Below, in pieces: positions 10,016-21,134 of a stretch of 64,000 nucleotides of DNA. The notes below the pieces were generated by a model. That model saw nothing but the letters and a program-made list of their open reading frames with translations, was not told where the DNA came from and did not search any database. The translations under genes were made by a program, and so were the position numbers. The stretch's first letter is position 1. Each line of letters opens with the position of its first letter. Origin of the DNA: Diphasiastrum complanatum (taxonomy: Eukaryota; Streptophyta; Lycopodiopsida; Lycopodiales; Lycopodiaceae); contig CM055106.1 of NCBI GenBank assembly GCA_029204225.1, forward strand, positions 6,210,614 through 6,274,613. The letters are read 5' to 3'.

Positions 10016-11862
10016 TGTACCAACCTCGTGATGTCTGTTTTAGACCATAAATGCATCTCTGCAACCGAGAGGCATATTGTCGATTGTCGGGGTCTTCAAA
10101 TCCTTCAGGTTGTTTCATAAATATTTCTTCCTCTAGATCTCCGTGGAAAAAGGTTGTCTTCACATCAATTTGGCGAATTTCCAGATTGTGCTATGTGGCG
10201 TATGCAAGGAGTTGTCGTATGCTTGTCATCTTGACCATCGACGAATATGTGTCGAAATAATCAATACCATATCTTCGTGTGTAGCCCTTCGCAACAAGCC
10301 TTGCCTTGTAATGTCCAACGGTGCCATCTGATTTCATTTTCTTCTTGTACACCCACTTGCAGTCGACGATCTTTTTGTTTTCTGGCAGTGGCTCTAGTGT
10401 CCATGCCTCGTTTCGCCTCATCGACTCGATCTCCTCTGACATTGCCTGCTTCCATAATTCTCCCTTTGGACTCTAGACAGCTTCTTGATATGTTGTTGGC
10501 TCCTCAATGAAACTGCAGTACTCGAATTGCACGTCTTCGCTCCACTGAAGATTCTCGGCTTAACGGTCTGGAGGTCTTCTTTATCTTGTTGACCTTCTGG
10601 GTTCGTTTCGTCGTTGCTCGAACATTTCTTGTTCGTGGGGTTGATCTTCTGCTTCCTGCTGCTCTGGAGTCTGTGGCTCAACATTCTGATCTTGCATCTG
10701 TCCTCGATCGCCCTCTTGAATTGGCAGCAGTGTGAAGATCTCATGGACTCTTTCATCTTTTAGTCCAGGGAATGTGGACTCATCAAACTTCACATCTCTA
10801 CTCGAAACAACTTTTTTCGTGGTTGGGTTGTAGATTTCGTACACTTGTGATCCGTTCGAGTACCCGACCATGATCGTTTGCTCCGATTTATCATCGAGCT
10901 TGCTTCTTTTTTCTTTTGGAATGTGCTTGTATGCTGCACATCCAAACACACATACATATAATAAATCAGGCATTTTACCTGTCCACATTTCATACGGTGT
11001 CTTATTTTCTAGCGCTATCATTGTTGATTTGTTCTGCAGGTGTACAGCTGCAGCTCTTGCCTCAGCCCAGAATTGACTTGGCAATTGAGTCTGTGCCATC
11101 ATGCATCTGGCTCCTTCGACTAGCGTCATGTTTCTTCTTTCCGTGACACCATTATATTCTGGTGTGTATGCATGAGTGAACTGATGTTTGATCCCTTGTT
11201 CTTGGCAGAATTTTGAAAATTCTTTGCTCTTGTACTCACCTCCATTGTACGATCTGATGATCTGAATCTTCTTTGAGTTGTGTCGCTCTACAAATGCCAT
11301 GAATTTCTTGAAAGAATCAAACACTTCAGATTTTTTGTTTAGGTAGTAGATCGTAGTCATCTGGCTATAGTCATCTATGAACGTCAGGAAATACCTCGAT
11401 CCTGAGGGCGAATCCATTTTCATTGGTCCACAAACATCTGAGTGGACGAGCTCAAGAACTTCTTTGGCTCTTCTTCCCTCATGTGTGAATGGATTCCGGT
11501 GCTGTTTGCCTTTCTGACAGGCTTCGCAGAACTCAGTATCGGGTCTTGATATCTTTAGATCTGTGACTGTGTCTTTCTTACGAATGTCATACAGGCTCCT
11601 CATGTTCAGATGATATATTCTCATGTGCCAAAGCTGATCTTCATTCTCTGATGCATTTAATATGCTATCAGAGTTGCTGATTATCTTGGCTTGGTAGAGA
11701 TTTCCTTCTCTACATCCAACCGTCAGCAATTTGTTTGTAGTTTTCTCGATCATGCGGCATGTATTGCCATCGAACAAAACTCGAATTCCAAGATCTGCCA
11801 TCTTGGAGACTGATGATATGAAATGAAAGATATGATACAACTTTCATCGACACAATGGAGAA
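10016..11862 (-). pseudogene. Ty1/copia pol fragment (pre-integrase to RT N-terminus), first copy
   Basis: The minus-strand frame 11840-10581 (419 codons) has the integrase zinc-binding region (FCEACQKGKQ), the core with FLTFIDDYS, and YNGVTERRN. It continues to the integrase C-terminus (VGYS, VSSRDVKFDE). RT N-terminal segments follow at 10442-10191 (VDCKWVYKKK) and 10163-10016 (GDLEEEIFMKQPEGF, CIYGLKQ). The second catalytic Asp of integrase is Tyr (RSYNGGEY), so it is inactive even where the frame is open. Sequence upstream of the first Met (near 11862) still looks like the protease/integrase linker but is decayed. No LTR was found. A second copy of the family is at 38280-39360. Confidence 0.85.
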
Positions 11863-13489
11863 TTTTAGTATTTGCCAAAGATATTGTTATTAATCAAGAA
11901 TGAAAGCTGGGGTTTAGCATACAATCAAATGCCATCCTAGTCTCAACAATAAATGAGAATGACTAGGATTAGTGGGTGTGATTTCTGGGTTTGGCGGCCA
12001 TTCTTAATCTAGGAATCATTGATCTTCAACTATTGATCTTCAGTAAGCACGAGTTATCAACTCACATTGACTACGTCTTTGCCTTTTGTATGCATTTCTC
12101 GTCACTCCTACAGATTGAATGGTGTATGATCATATATAGGCTATGACTATTAGTGAAACAACGAAGTGCAAATAGGCATTGTGGTATTTGTACTAAAATA
12201 ACACATTACAAACAAACAAACAAAAAACTGTTTTATTGGCCTATTAAAATGACCTAGGATTTGTGCCTATGGATGGTGCCTATCATTAGAGCTAAGTTTG
12301 AAAGCTTATTTTGGACTTCAATATACAAGGTGAGGGATGACATTTGGTGATTACGACTAGATGCAAAGGTACATAGTGCACACACATTAAATAAGCAACA
12401 TCTTTGACCACTCGTTTCATGATATTTATATATAAGGATTTGTAATGCTAAATTGGAAAACTTTATGAAGCACTGTGACATCATGTTGGTGCATCTTTAG
12501 CTATTTTTCCACATATGACTACTATGGTTGTTGTTGTGGTTGTGGGAGGTGTTGGATATGCAAGTGTTTTATGGATATGATTCACTTTTTTTTGTCTCTA
12601 TAACATAATAAGTAGCTCGATCATGTTAGAATTCTTCTCTTTTTCTTTTGTTAGAGCTAGAGATTTAGCTAAGATCTAGGCCGATTGATGCACAAAAGTT
12701 CAAGTAAGTGATGAATCATTGCTAATGGAAAGCTGGTAACTGGACATAGAGGCAATTTATTGATTGCTCATAAAGGACAAATTGATGATATATACAAAAA
12801 TTGGAAGCGGGCACACATTTTCTTTGCACCTTGATGTGTCTACTAACTACATACACATGAAATAAGGATAAAGTGTGTCGGAGAGAACCAACATATCAAG
12901 ATAGAAGAGAGAGTGCAAGGAATTTTCAGTAAAGTAGATGAGAGTGGGCAAGAGAGAGTTTGTGGAATATGAGAGCTAGAAAGTGAGGCTAAAAAAAATA
13001 CAAGGTATTTTTAGCAACAAGGCTACAAAAATGAGTGGATAATACAACATGCAAATGCAAAGGGTCATGTTTGTTTGGAGATCCCAAATGAAGATGCAAA
13101 TCTACATCAATATCATGTAGTACTCCAACAATCAAAAAATTAATTTATGGAAGGCAATACATAATGGAGACTAAATCCTTGATGTTGTGCAATTTTGTGA
13201 ATGTTGTACATAATCAATCATCACTACAATGGTATAATTTGTACTTTTGTGCCAAAAAGCATCACTAGTTGAAGAAAAATAGATAGTTGTGTTGTATACA
13301 ATCCAGTTCAAAGCGTTACAAAATGTATGTTTTATAGTCTTGATAGTGTTTGTACATAATGTTTTGAAGTATTTTAAGAGGAAGTTATTGTTATGGAAGA
13401 AAAAAAATCTATTTATATGCAAAAAGCCATGTAGAATTATAAATACTTGCAAGAAGAAAAAGGAGCAAATCATCTTTCACTCATTAGTC
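11863..13489. other. AT-rich spacer, nothing recognised
   Basis: No coding signature, LTR end or tandem array was found. The 90-100 codon ORFs near 13171-13561 overlap on both strands, are very low in complexity and are not called. Confidence 0.35.
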
Positions 13490-13889
13490 ATAATACATGC
13501 TGGAAATTCACCTAACTTTGCAAAGGAAGTGAGTTTACTATGTAGCTTCATCTCTCCATAGTTAGAAGATAGAATATTTTTGGGAGACATTGGTGACTTG
13601 AGTTTCTACTCTCATGTACATTGGTTTTTGATGATCCAAATGAAGCCAACACTTTGAACACTTCAAACTTAGCTTGTAGGCCATACTATAGCGTGTAGTA
13701 CACACGTGCCAACTCAGATTTGTGTCAATAATCTGTATTTTCATTATCAATGCTAGTTGTTTGTGAACCTACCAATCTAGATCAAGTTTTTGGTAACTAG
13801 TTTTCTGATAGATTGGTAAGCAAGCACATAATAACTCTTGTGGATCTTTTAAGATCCATTTTTGGTCCCCAAAGTACTATACTTTCACA
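13490..13889 (+). mobile_element. LTR fragment, pararetrovirus copy B counterpart of the 6710-7326 LTR
   Basis: The plus-strand end TACTTTCACA at 13889 is followed by AAGCT, and the body matches the reverse complement of 6710-7090. The left part is missing: similarity stops at about 13490, so the LTR was truncated when copy B was rearranged. Confidence 0.7.
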
Positions 13890-14850
13890 AAGCTCTTTAG
13901 GCTTTGGAACTAGAAATTGGGTAGGTTCAAGCTGCAATGTAATCGGAGGATGGATTTCAGAGATCAATGTTGGTCGGATATCTATGTTCCAATCATAAGG
14001 GAGTTGAACCTCTGACCAAGAGATTTCACAAGTTAGAACTTGATCATGATTTTGGGCATATGTTTTAATAACAATATCTTGCTCTTTTTCTTTTTCTTTT
14101 GAACTTTCATGTATGGCTGTAATGCCAGTATTGACGGCTCTACCTAACAGTGAGTATGCTACTTCAAGATTGTCTGATTGATTTTTAATATTGAGACCAG
14201 AAATCTTGATGCACAAAGTGAGGATCTCAAGGAAGTATGGGTCCGTAAGAGATAAACAAAAATTAGGCTTAACTTCCAAATACAAGGGACCATTGGCTAG
14301 ATTACCTTTGCATCCGCCAATGAATTGATCTTCAAAAAATTTGTGTCTTGTATCAAGTATAGATAGGCAAACCCTTTCGGAATAATGGATTGATACCAAT
14401 CTGAACTAATTCTAAATGCACAAGTTATAATGTTTAGAAATAGCAACTTTGTGAGCATCTTCCCAGATTTCGGTTAATCTGATAAAATGATCAGAAGATT
14501 CGACAGTCAGTTCAGCGGTCATGCAATTTTCAAGAAAAAAACGTAGAAGCTTTTAACAAAAATAAAGATTTATGCTGATACACCTGCGAAGGAAGATTCC
14601 TTTGATGCTGAGCTTCAGTTTCTTCGGTTGCGAGCACAACATTGGCGAGAGAACAATAGACTTTTCAGAATGCGAAAATTGACATGATACAAAATATGGG
14701 TATAGGTGGGAGCTAGAATTTGATCACTACGATTGTGGCTTAGCGGAACACTATCTTGAGCACCTTGCATCTTGGACACTTATTGCTGGCGGCTGTAACG
14801 AAGATTGTCTGAAGGAATATAATGATTCAGAAAATGTATCGAGCAAAAGA
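13890..14850 (-). pseudogene. Movement-protein-like remnant, pararetrovirus copy B
   Basis: The longest frame, 14399-13797, carries the 30K-type core (SILDTRHKFFEDQFIGG, GPLYLEVKPNF, SLTDPY) and runs further than copy A into a region ending near 13890, where the inserted LTR interrupts it. The last part of the nominal ORF (13889-13797) is LTR sequence and not viral. Upstream, similarity to copy A's movement-protein region continues to about 14850 but in shifted frames. It is non-functional, but keeps about 120 bp lost from copy A. Confidence 0.7.
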
Positions 14851-15783
14851 CAACGAGGATACTAAACAACGGAAGCATAAAGAAAGCGTAAGCATGAAAT
14901 AGACCAACGAACAAGGCTCTAGTACCAAATTATACCAAATTACACAAGACACAAGACACAAAACACATCCGAATCAGGTCATTATGGTGCCGTTGCAAAG
15001 CTCTCATCAAGCTCTTTCACAAAAAAAAAAAAATTAGAAACCCTAATATCAGATCAATGTGTGTCCTTAGAGTTTGATCGGGTCAAACTAGTCAACCGTG
15101 CACCGATCCGATATTAGGTTGATCATTGACTGTTGATCGCCCAAAACTTTGACTAAGAATATATCTTTAACCGTAGCTTGGATCTAAATCATGTTGGGGT
15201 CATTGAAAAGCTCTCGTCGAGCCTTTCTAATGGCCTGTAATCGTCTCAATCCATGCTGTCTTTCAAAAGTTACCATTTTTTTTTAGAACAGCCAATATCG
15301 GTTCAGCGCAACAACCCAATCGTGATATTCCTATTCCAAACTCCCGCACGCCCATCTGCTATCGCCTATTTCCAACTTTTCTACTTGATATCGATTTGAT
15401 GCGCCCGACCTACTTTCTGCAACTGTTGACTTTCTACGCGCACGTTGATCCGTATTGGGTCTGCGAATGGCCTCTGGTACTAAACTGCTCGCCTTCATCC
15501 AAAACCCTGCATTAATGGTTCCTCTTGGTATTCGATTATGTGTCGCCATTAGTCCAAAATATCTCTATGGAAGTTGAGTACGAATGAGAACAAAGAGAAT
15601 GAGAGATATACCTAAGAATGACAAGAAGTTCCTAAACTACAGGGATTAGTTAACTACAATTTATGACTATTGATGGCAAATCAACCTCGAGTGTACAAAT
15701 ACGGGCATCAAAAGAGTTTTCGGGCAGTAGCTGTGGTCCAATCACAATCGTTTGTACTGCCAGGCGGGATTTTTGAAAATCAC
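13890..15783 (-). mobile_element. Pararetrovirus copy B, minus-strand arm
   Basis: Reverse complement of 4968-6709 plus about 120 bp of movement-protein sequence missing from copy A. It contains the movement-protein remnant, the degenerate primer site (14915-14927), the palindrome arms and the alternating motif array. At about 15783 it joins, without a spacer, plus-strand sequence equivalent to 8576 of copy A, so the copy is internally inverted. Pararetroviral insertions often show such rearranged joins. Confidence 0.75.
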
Positions 15784-16356
15784 ATTCATTCAGTACTCAA
15801 TTCCGTCCTTGACGTTGTTTTCTTAAAAAGCGTCTAGCTATGAGTCCAAAGAATTGCTTTATTTGTCAGAAACCCGGTCAATGGGCCAAGAACTGTCCTG
15901 ATAAAAACAAGAAAAAGCAATTTAATAACATCTAGCTAGAAGAACAGTTCGAATATGAAATTACAAGTTCTTCGAAATCTGATGCTATTTATTTTGATTG
16001 GCAAGTCTGATATATTTGAATTGTCTGATATGTCTGAATCTGTTTCTGATTCAAATTTGTTTCCAGTCAATGTAATTGGTTCTGTTGGTTCTGTTATCAA
16101 TCCTACATGTTCATCTACTTCCTGTTATCAGTTAAATATGATTGAAAGAAGTAGTAAATCTCACAGGCCAGGAAAAGAACCTATCAAGGAAAAATCAGCC
16201 GAAGATGAATTTGACAACAACGACTCTACTGATGATGCGTTTACAAAATACAATATTTCTTCTTTTGCTCACTTTCAAGCACAGTTTCTTCCTCCAACGG
16301 AGAAACCGTATTTTCCTATGATGAACAAGTTATCTCAAAAGCAATCTGCAGTATAA
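15784..16356 (+). pseudogene. Coat-protein-like remnant with zinc knuckle, copy B
   Basis: Begins inside the basic region. The knuckle at 15855-15898 reads CFICQKPGQWAKNC with Gln at the His position, exactly as in copy A, so this change predates the two copies. The acidic Ser/Asp segment follows in the ORF starting at 15955, where copy B has a 9-base in-frame repeat (GGTTCTGTT) absent from copy A. The frame is broken by TAG at 15933, a one-base insertion near 16004 and TAA at 16353. Confidence 0.7.
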
Positions 16357-17694
16357 CCCCCTCTTGATCCTCATATTGCAGATATCCTTGCTGGCAGAAC
16401 TCCTACAAAGACTATTCATGAGATGCGCTCTCTAGATCCATCACCTTTCGTCGTCGACCATTCCTTTGCAATCTCAAAGTCCCTTTAGGACTCCTCTGTC
16501 TGTACATCCTCCTCAGTCTGTACATCCATCCCTTCGCCGTGTGCCCCTTGGCAAGAAACCCCTCAGCCTCGTTGTCGACCTTCAACACCACCATACATGC
16601 CATCACCCCTCATAGACCATTGCAATCTCATCACCCTCCAGCTCCATCTCGTACATCTCATGTTCCAGCCCAATAGCCCTCTAAACATCTTCCTCGTTCC
16701 TATTCTCCAACTCCATCTGAAGAAGTTGGCTGTCTTGAAGCCCTGCGACTGCAAACATTGCTCTACTTTCAGCACATAAAATGCTCTGGAAGATCAAAGT
16801 TCGCGCTGATCGCTATCTGATTCAAGATAGAGCAAACATTCCTATTTCATCTCGGAAAACTTATTCTGTCAATACTGGCATTGTTGTATAGCCTCCACCA
16901 GGTTACGTCTTTCAAGTATAGACAATTCACCAGTTGAAATTGTCACACACATTGCTCCCTTTGTTACAAGCCTACACAACTTCGCAGAATATTTGTATCC
17001 ATCTTTTTAACAAATCAAGAGCTTTGTACTTGATACAAAAAAAAAATTATAGCAGAAATTATCTTCATTCTAGTCCCTAAGATAATCTGCATCGAGTATC
17101 TAAGTTTCCAGCTGATGCTTTATCTAGAGACATTTCATCATCTTCTACTGACAGTGATCCATCAGAAAATGAGAATATGCCTCCTTTAGAACCAATTAAT
17201 GTTATTTAGAAATCTCCCAACTCTTAAGGTTCTTTCTCATCTAGTGCTTTTGATTTTGATTGGTTTGACTTAGAACCCTTAAATATTCTTCATAAGTTTG
17301 TCTCCTATGTTCCACATATCAATATTCGTAGTTTGATTTCTGAAACTCAAACTTCTAGATTTGCAGCAATGATTGATACTGGTGTTGCAATTTCTTGTGC
17401 GAATCTAAATCTCTTTCCCCCACATCGGACCCAGACAGAAGAAAATCCTATCAAATTCATTTATTCCAATATCAAACCCAGAATACTATATCAAAGCATA
17501 ACTCTTCCAGTTCTTTTCAGATCTCTAGAATTAATCATCAATTTTAAAGGTCTATCACATCACACCACAAATTTCATTATTGGTTATGATAATCTGAAGA
17601 GATTATGTCCTGTTATCCTTCAGGAACAAAGTTTGTCAATTACATATCTGAATGAGCAATACAGACTTCCTCTCATAAATCCAATGACGGTTCA
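15784..17694 (+). mobile_element. Pararetrovirus copy B, plus-strand arm (knuckle to protease)
   Basis: Colinear with 8576-10015 of copy A and then about 470 bp further, reaching the aspartic protease. It ends at about 17694 where it abuts a minus-strand copia fragment. Nonsense changes at 15933 (TAG, copy A has CAG) and 16353 (TAA, copy A has CAA) are C-to-T changes, and one extra A near 16004 shifts the frame. Confidence 0.75.
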
Positions 17695-17722
17695 AATGGA
17701 TGAGTTCAAGAGGAGAGCTTGA
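17219..17722 (+). pseudogene. Aspartic protease-like remnant of the pararetrovirus pol
   Basis: The frame 17333-17722 contains MIDTGVAISCAN, the DTG active-site pattern of retroviral-type aspartic proteases, here with Val-Ala after Gly. About 75 residues later comes a FIIGYDNLKR segment that fits the C-terminal fold. In caulimovirids this enzyme lies at the start of pol and processes the polyprotein. The frame runs out at the junction near 17694, so RT and RNase H are missing. The final codons (17695-17722) are copia sequence. Confidence 0.65.
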
Positions 17723-19700
17723 TCTTGATGTAGATATTGAGAAGGGTAGTTTGTGAGGCTGCATGCTTCACATATCTTCCCACACTTTGACAAATGCTTG
17801 GGGAGTCCAACTCCAAGCTCCTTTGCACACATAGATTCCATGGCTTTGAAGTTGGGGTGGCCCAACCTTTTGTGCCATAGTTTCAGCTTTGATAACTCCA
17901 CCTTTGCCAAGTTAACACTCTCCACTGCAATATTAGCATCAAGCTTAAACAATCTACTTTGCTTAAAGCCTTTGGCTATACATTCATCATTTCTAAGGAT
18001 GGAACAAACTCCATGCTTAAAATGTACAACAAGGCCATTATCCATTAATTGGCCAACACTAAGCAAATTCTTGGTTAACTTAGTAACATAAAGAACATTC
18101 TCAAGATTCATCCTTTTGGATGATCGAACATACAATGGAATGGTTCCTATTCCACTTATCTTACATTCTTGACTATTTGGAGTATAGATTGATCTATGTA
18201 AACCATCAAGGATGACTCTTCTTCATCCTCCTCCTCCTGATGTGCAATGTTGCTTTGTTTGCTCTCTTGTGCCTTCTTCTTCTTGAGACATTCTGATGCA
18301 AAATGTCCTTTCTTTCCACAAGTAAAAACATTTGTACTTGGACTTGTCTTTGATCTTGCCCTTTGAGCTTGAAGCCTCATCCTCCTCCTTGGTCTCCTTG
18401 AAGTGCTTCTTCTTGCCATTGGTCTTCTTCTTGCCTTTGAATGAGAAATTAGCTTTCTCATCACCATCCTGTAGAGAAATAGCATTCATTCTTGCATTGG
18501 TATGCATCATCCTACATTCTTCAGCCACTAATACACTATGAAGCTTTTCTATAGTGGTCAAAGTGTCTTGGATTGCAAAGCTTTGGACCAAATTTGAAAA
18601 GTCACTCCCTAGACCATTGAGGACAATCTGAACAAGCTCACCATCTTGAATCTTCTCTCCAATGGAAGCTAACTCCCTATTGAGAGACTTGATTTTGAGC
18701 ACATAATCATGTGCACTCTCATCACTCCTCTTCATGCTTTGTAAAATCTGATTCCTAAAAGCATGAGAACCCTCGAAGTGTTACTAGACTCATAGATTGA
18801 TTTTAAAGATTCCCAAGCCTCTTTAGCACTTTTACATGATGATACTTCCCTCAAAAGATCATTGCTTACATTCATCTTAATACAGTGAAGTGCAAGCCTA
18901 GACCTCTTCTTGTATCTCACTAATTCCTGTGCACCTAGAGGTTCATCTTCATCATCAATTAGAAACTCATAAAGATCCTGGAGCACCATGAGTGACTCCA
19001 TCCTCACTTTTCAAATAGCAGAATTGGTAGAATTTAACCTCTCACTAGCTTCTAGAAGGTAGGCTCCCACTGATCCCATCTTACTAGTGAAATTCTACAC
19101 ACAAGATATAGATTTGGTTGAACTTGAAACTCACAAAGGTTTCTTACTTGTAGTGTTTCACTCAAATTTGATTTCTAATCCAACAAATGGATTTGTAATC
19201 ATAGTTCTATCAGTCCCTCTTAAAGCTGGAATGAAGATAAGATGAAATGACAACTACTCTCAAGCAAATTTTGCCAATCTTGGCTATTTTTGGACAATAG
19301 AATGACTCTATCTCTTTCTATCACTTTGATGTACTTTCAAGACCTGTTTTCCACTTTAAGAAGGTCTAAAATCAGCCTAGATTAGTTAGTTTTCATAAAA
19401 CAAATTCAAAACTAATTAATGGCAAGTGATCTTGGTAGCTTATCCTAGGATTTGCACCAAAATTTACATCAAACTGACTCTAGATGAAATTACAGTGATC
19501 CAATGAATATAGGGGTTTAAATGCTGGTTCAGAGTTTCCCACACGTGTGAACAGTATGGATTTTGATCCACAAAAAGTTTGGGATCAAATCCCCTCACCA
19601 ATTCCAGGATACCAGCTCGCCCTTCCAATACTAGCTTTTTGCACCAAAAACTTGCTAAAATTGGATTAGTCTTAAACACTAATCAATAGTCTTGTACTCG
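17695..19700 (-). pseudogene. Ty1/copia gag-pol fragment (gag to integrase N-terminus), element C
   Basis: Read on the minus strand. The gag retrotran_gag/UBN2-type region is at 19007-18732 and 18735-18223 (KKRSRLALHCIKMNVSNDLL, ELVQIVLNGL). The zinc knuckle is at about 18330-18290 (CGKKGHFASEC) in a shifted frame, followed by a Lys-rich linker. The protease active-site region is deleted: the text jumps from the linker straight to IYTP and GIGTIPLYV. The pre-integrase HHCC region follows at 18135-17720 (LWHKRLGHPNF). The fragment ends at about 17695 at the pararetrovirus junction, near the start of the integrase core. It cannot make virus-like particles as it stands. Confidence 0.85.
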
Positions 19701-19712
19701 GCTCTGATACCA
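19701..19712 (-). other. Met-tRNA primer-binding site of element C
   Basis: Perfect TGGTATCAGAGC on the minus strand, directly inside the 5' LTR that starts at 19713. Confidence 0.9.
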
Positions 19713-20335
19713 TGTTGAACAATCTATCAGATAATAGTCAACCGAAAACAAGATCTAGTTTAGCAGCTTGATGAAAACAAGTAGAGACAATCAAAGCATT
19801 GATCATAAACTGAAATCCGAGTTCCCACGTGTGAAAATCAGGCTGTAGTATGTCCAGTAGATAGATTTAAATGAGTGCCAAGGCTAAGTTTCATTGGAAT
19901 CAATAGCTATCATCATACAATAGGAGAAAATCCGAGTTTCCTCTTGAGGCTCCAAAAAGTTTCCATCTCCTCACGATGGAGAATGGAAATACATAGTAAA
20001 AGACTTTTCCTGTGAAAAGTTAGGTGAAAATCCAGCATGTAATAAGGAAGTAGACTCAACTTTCTTTCCCTAAAGTGAAAACCCTAGCCTAGATCCAAGA
20101 GTCATGCTTGGTAGGTGCATGGTAGGTACAAATCTCATCATAAATCAAGGTCTAGATCCTACAAAGTAGGAATCACTACCAAATAGACACAACCACTCCT
20201 CATGACTCATGGTAATCTACATTAGGTGTGGATTGACAAGTGGCACTTTGGCCATTCAAGTGACTAACAAAAAATATTGACAAAATATACAATATTCTAC
20301 ATGGCTAGATTTGCCAATGTAGGCAATTTTTCACA
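19713..20335 (-). mobile_element. 5' LTR of copia element C
   Basis: On the minus strand it begins TGTGAAAAATTGCC (from 20335) and ends GTTCAACA, then the primer site. Length 623 bp. Same family as 6710-7326 and 46882-47581. It contains CACACGTGTG-type words near 19828. Confidence 0.8.
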
Positions 20336-20432
20336 AAAGAATCAATCAATACCTTGAATTGATCAAAATCTATGATGCTAGTGAATCAAATTGCAAGAAT
20401 TTAGCTCATTTCATAACAAGGCTCTGATACCA
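20336..20432 (-). mobile_element. Leader and primer site of a second, interrupted copia element D
   Basis: The perfect primer site GCTCTGATACCA (20421-20432) and about 85 bp of leader end abruptly at the outer edge of element C's LTR, so element C inserted into the leader of element D, or the two were joined by deletion. Confidence 0.7.
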
Positions 20433-21134
20433 TGTTTAAAATGTAGCAAATAAACTCTAATAAACCTTTGAAATGATGGAGGAAGCACCTTGAATGAATC
20501 CAATTGAGATCCTATTGCTAAAACACCAGCCAATTTAATGTTTCCAACTAGCTCCACTTTGGCTTGAACTCCACTTGAAGGCTCAAATTCATGCAATTCC
20601 CTTCACACATGTGAAAGTACGGACTGCCATAGACATAGTATAGTACCTGAACTTCCAAAATCAATCTCACAAATCCAATTTAGTCAATACAAATAGCAAA
20701 TATCAAACATCTAGATCACCAACAACATTGGTAGATTGAAAACCAATTTTTTACTCATAAATTGATGGAGAAACCATCACATATTTATACACTAGTAGTT
20801 CGGATCTGAGCATTTTAGGGCTTCTCTGTACTTTTCATACCTAACCCTAATATTTAACCTAATTGATCATTGGATCCCTTTTAATTAGGGTCCTTGATCT
20901 CGAGATCCAAAAACAATGAAAAACATACAATTTTTGGCTCCTATTTTCTCCGTGACCCTATCTAAGCACTCTTTGGCCTTATTTCAAAGGTTCGTTTACA
21001 ATGTAGGATGTAGAATAAGACTTTGGAAAGCATCCTGTACTATTTGGCATGTGTGGCATCTATTTACATGGCCATCTTGCCGATTACAATGCATGTGACC
21101 AAAAATGGTCCAAACTAGATTGTGAATTTTAACA
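20433..21134 (-). mobile_element. 5' LTR of copia element D
   Basis: The minus strand starts TGTTAAAATTCAC (at 21134) and ends CATTTTAAACA before the primer site. Length 702 bp, TG...CA ends. It contains a CACACATGTG variant of the recurrent palindrome near 20602. Confidence 0.7.

Noticed and set aside
13171-13561. Hydrophobic 90-100 codon ORFs
   Set aside because: Overlapping on both strands, AT-rich and low in complexity; no family resemblance.
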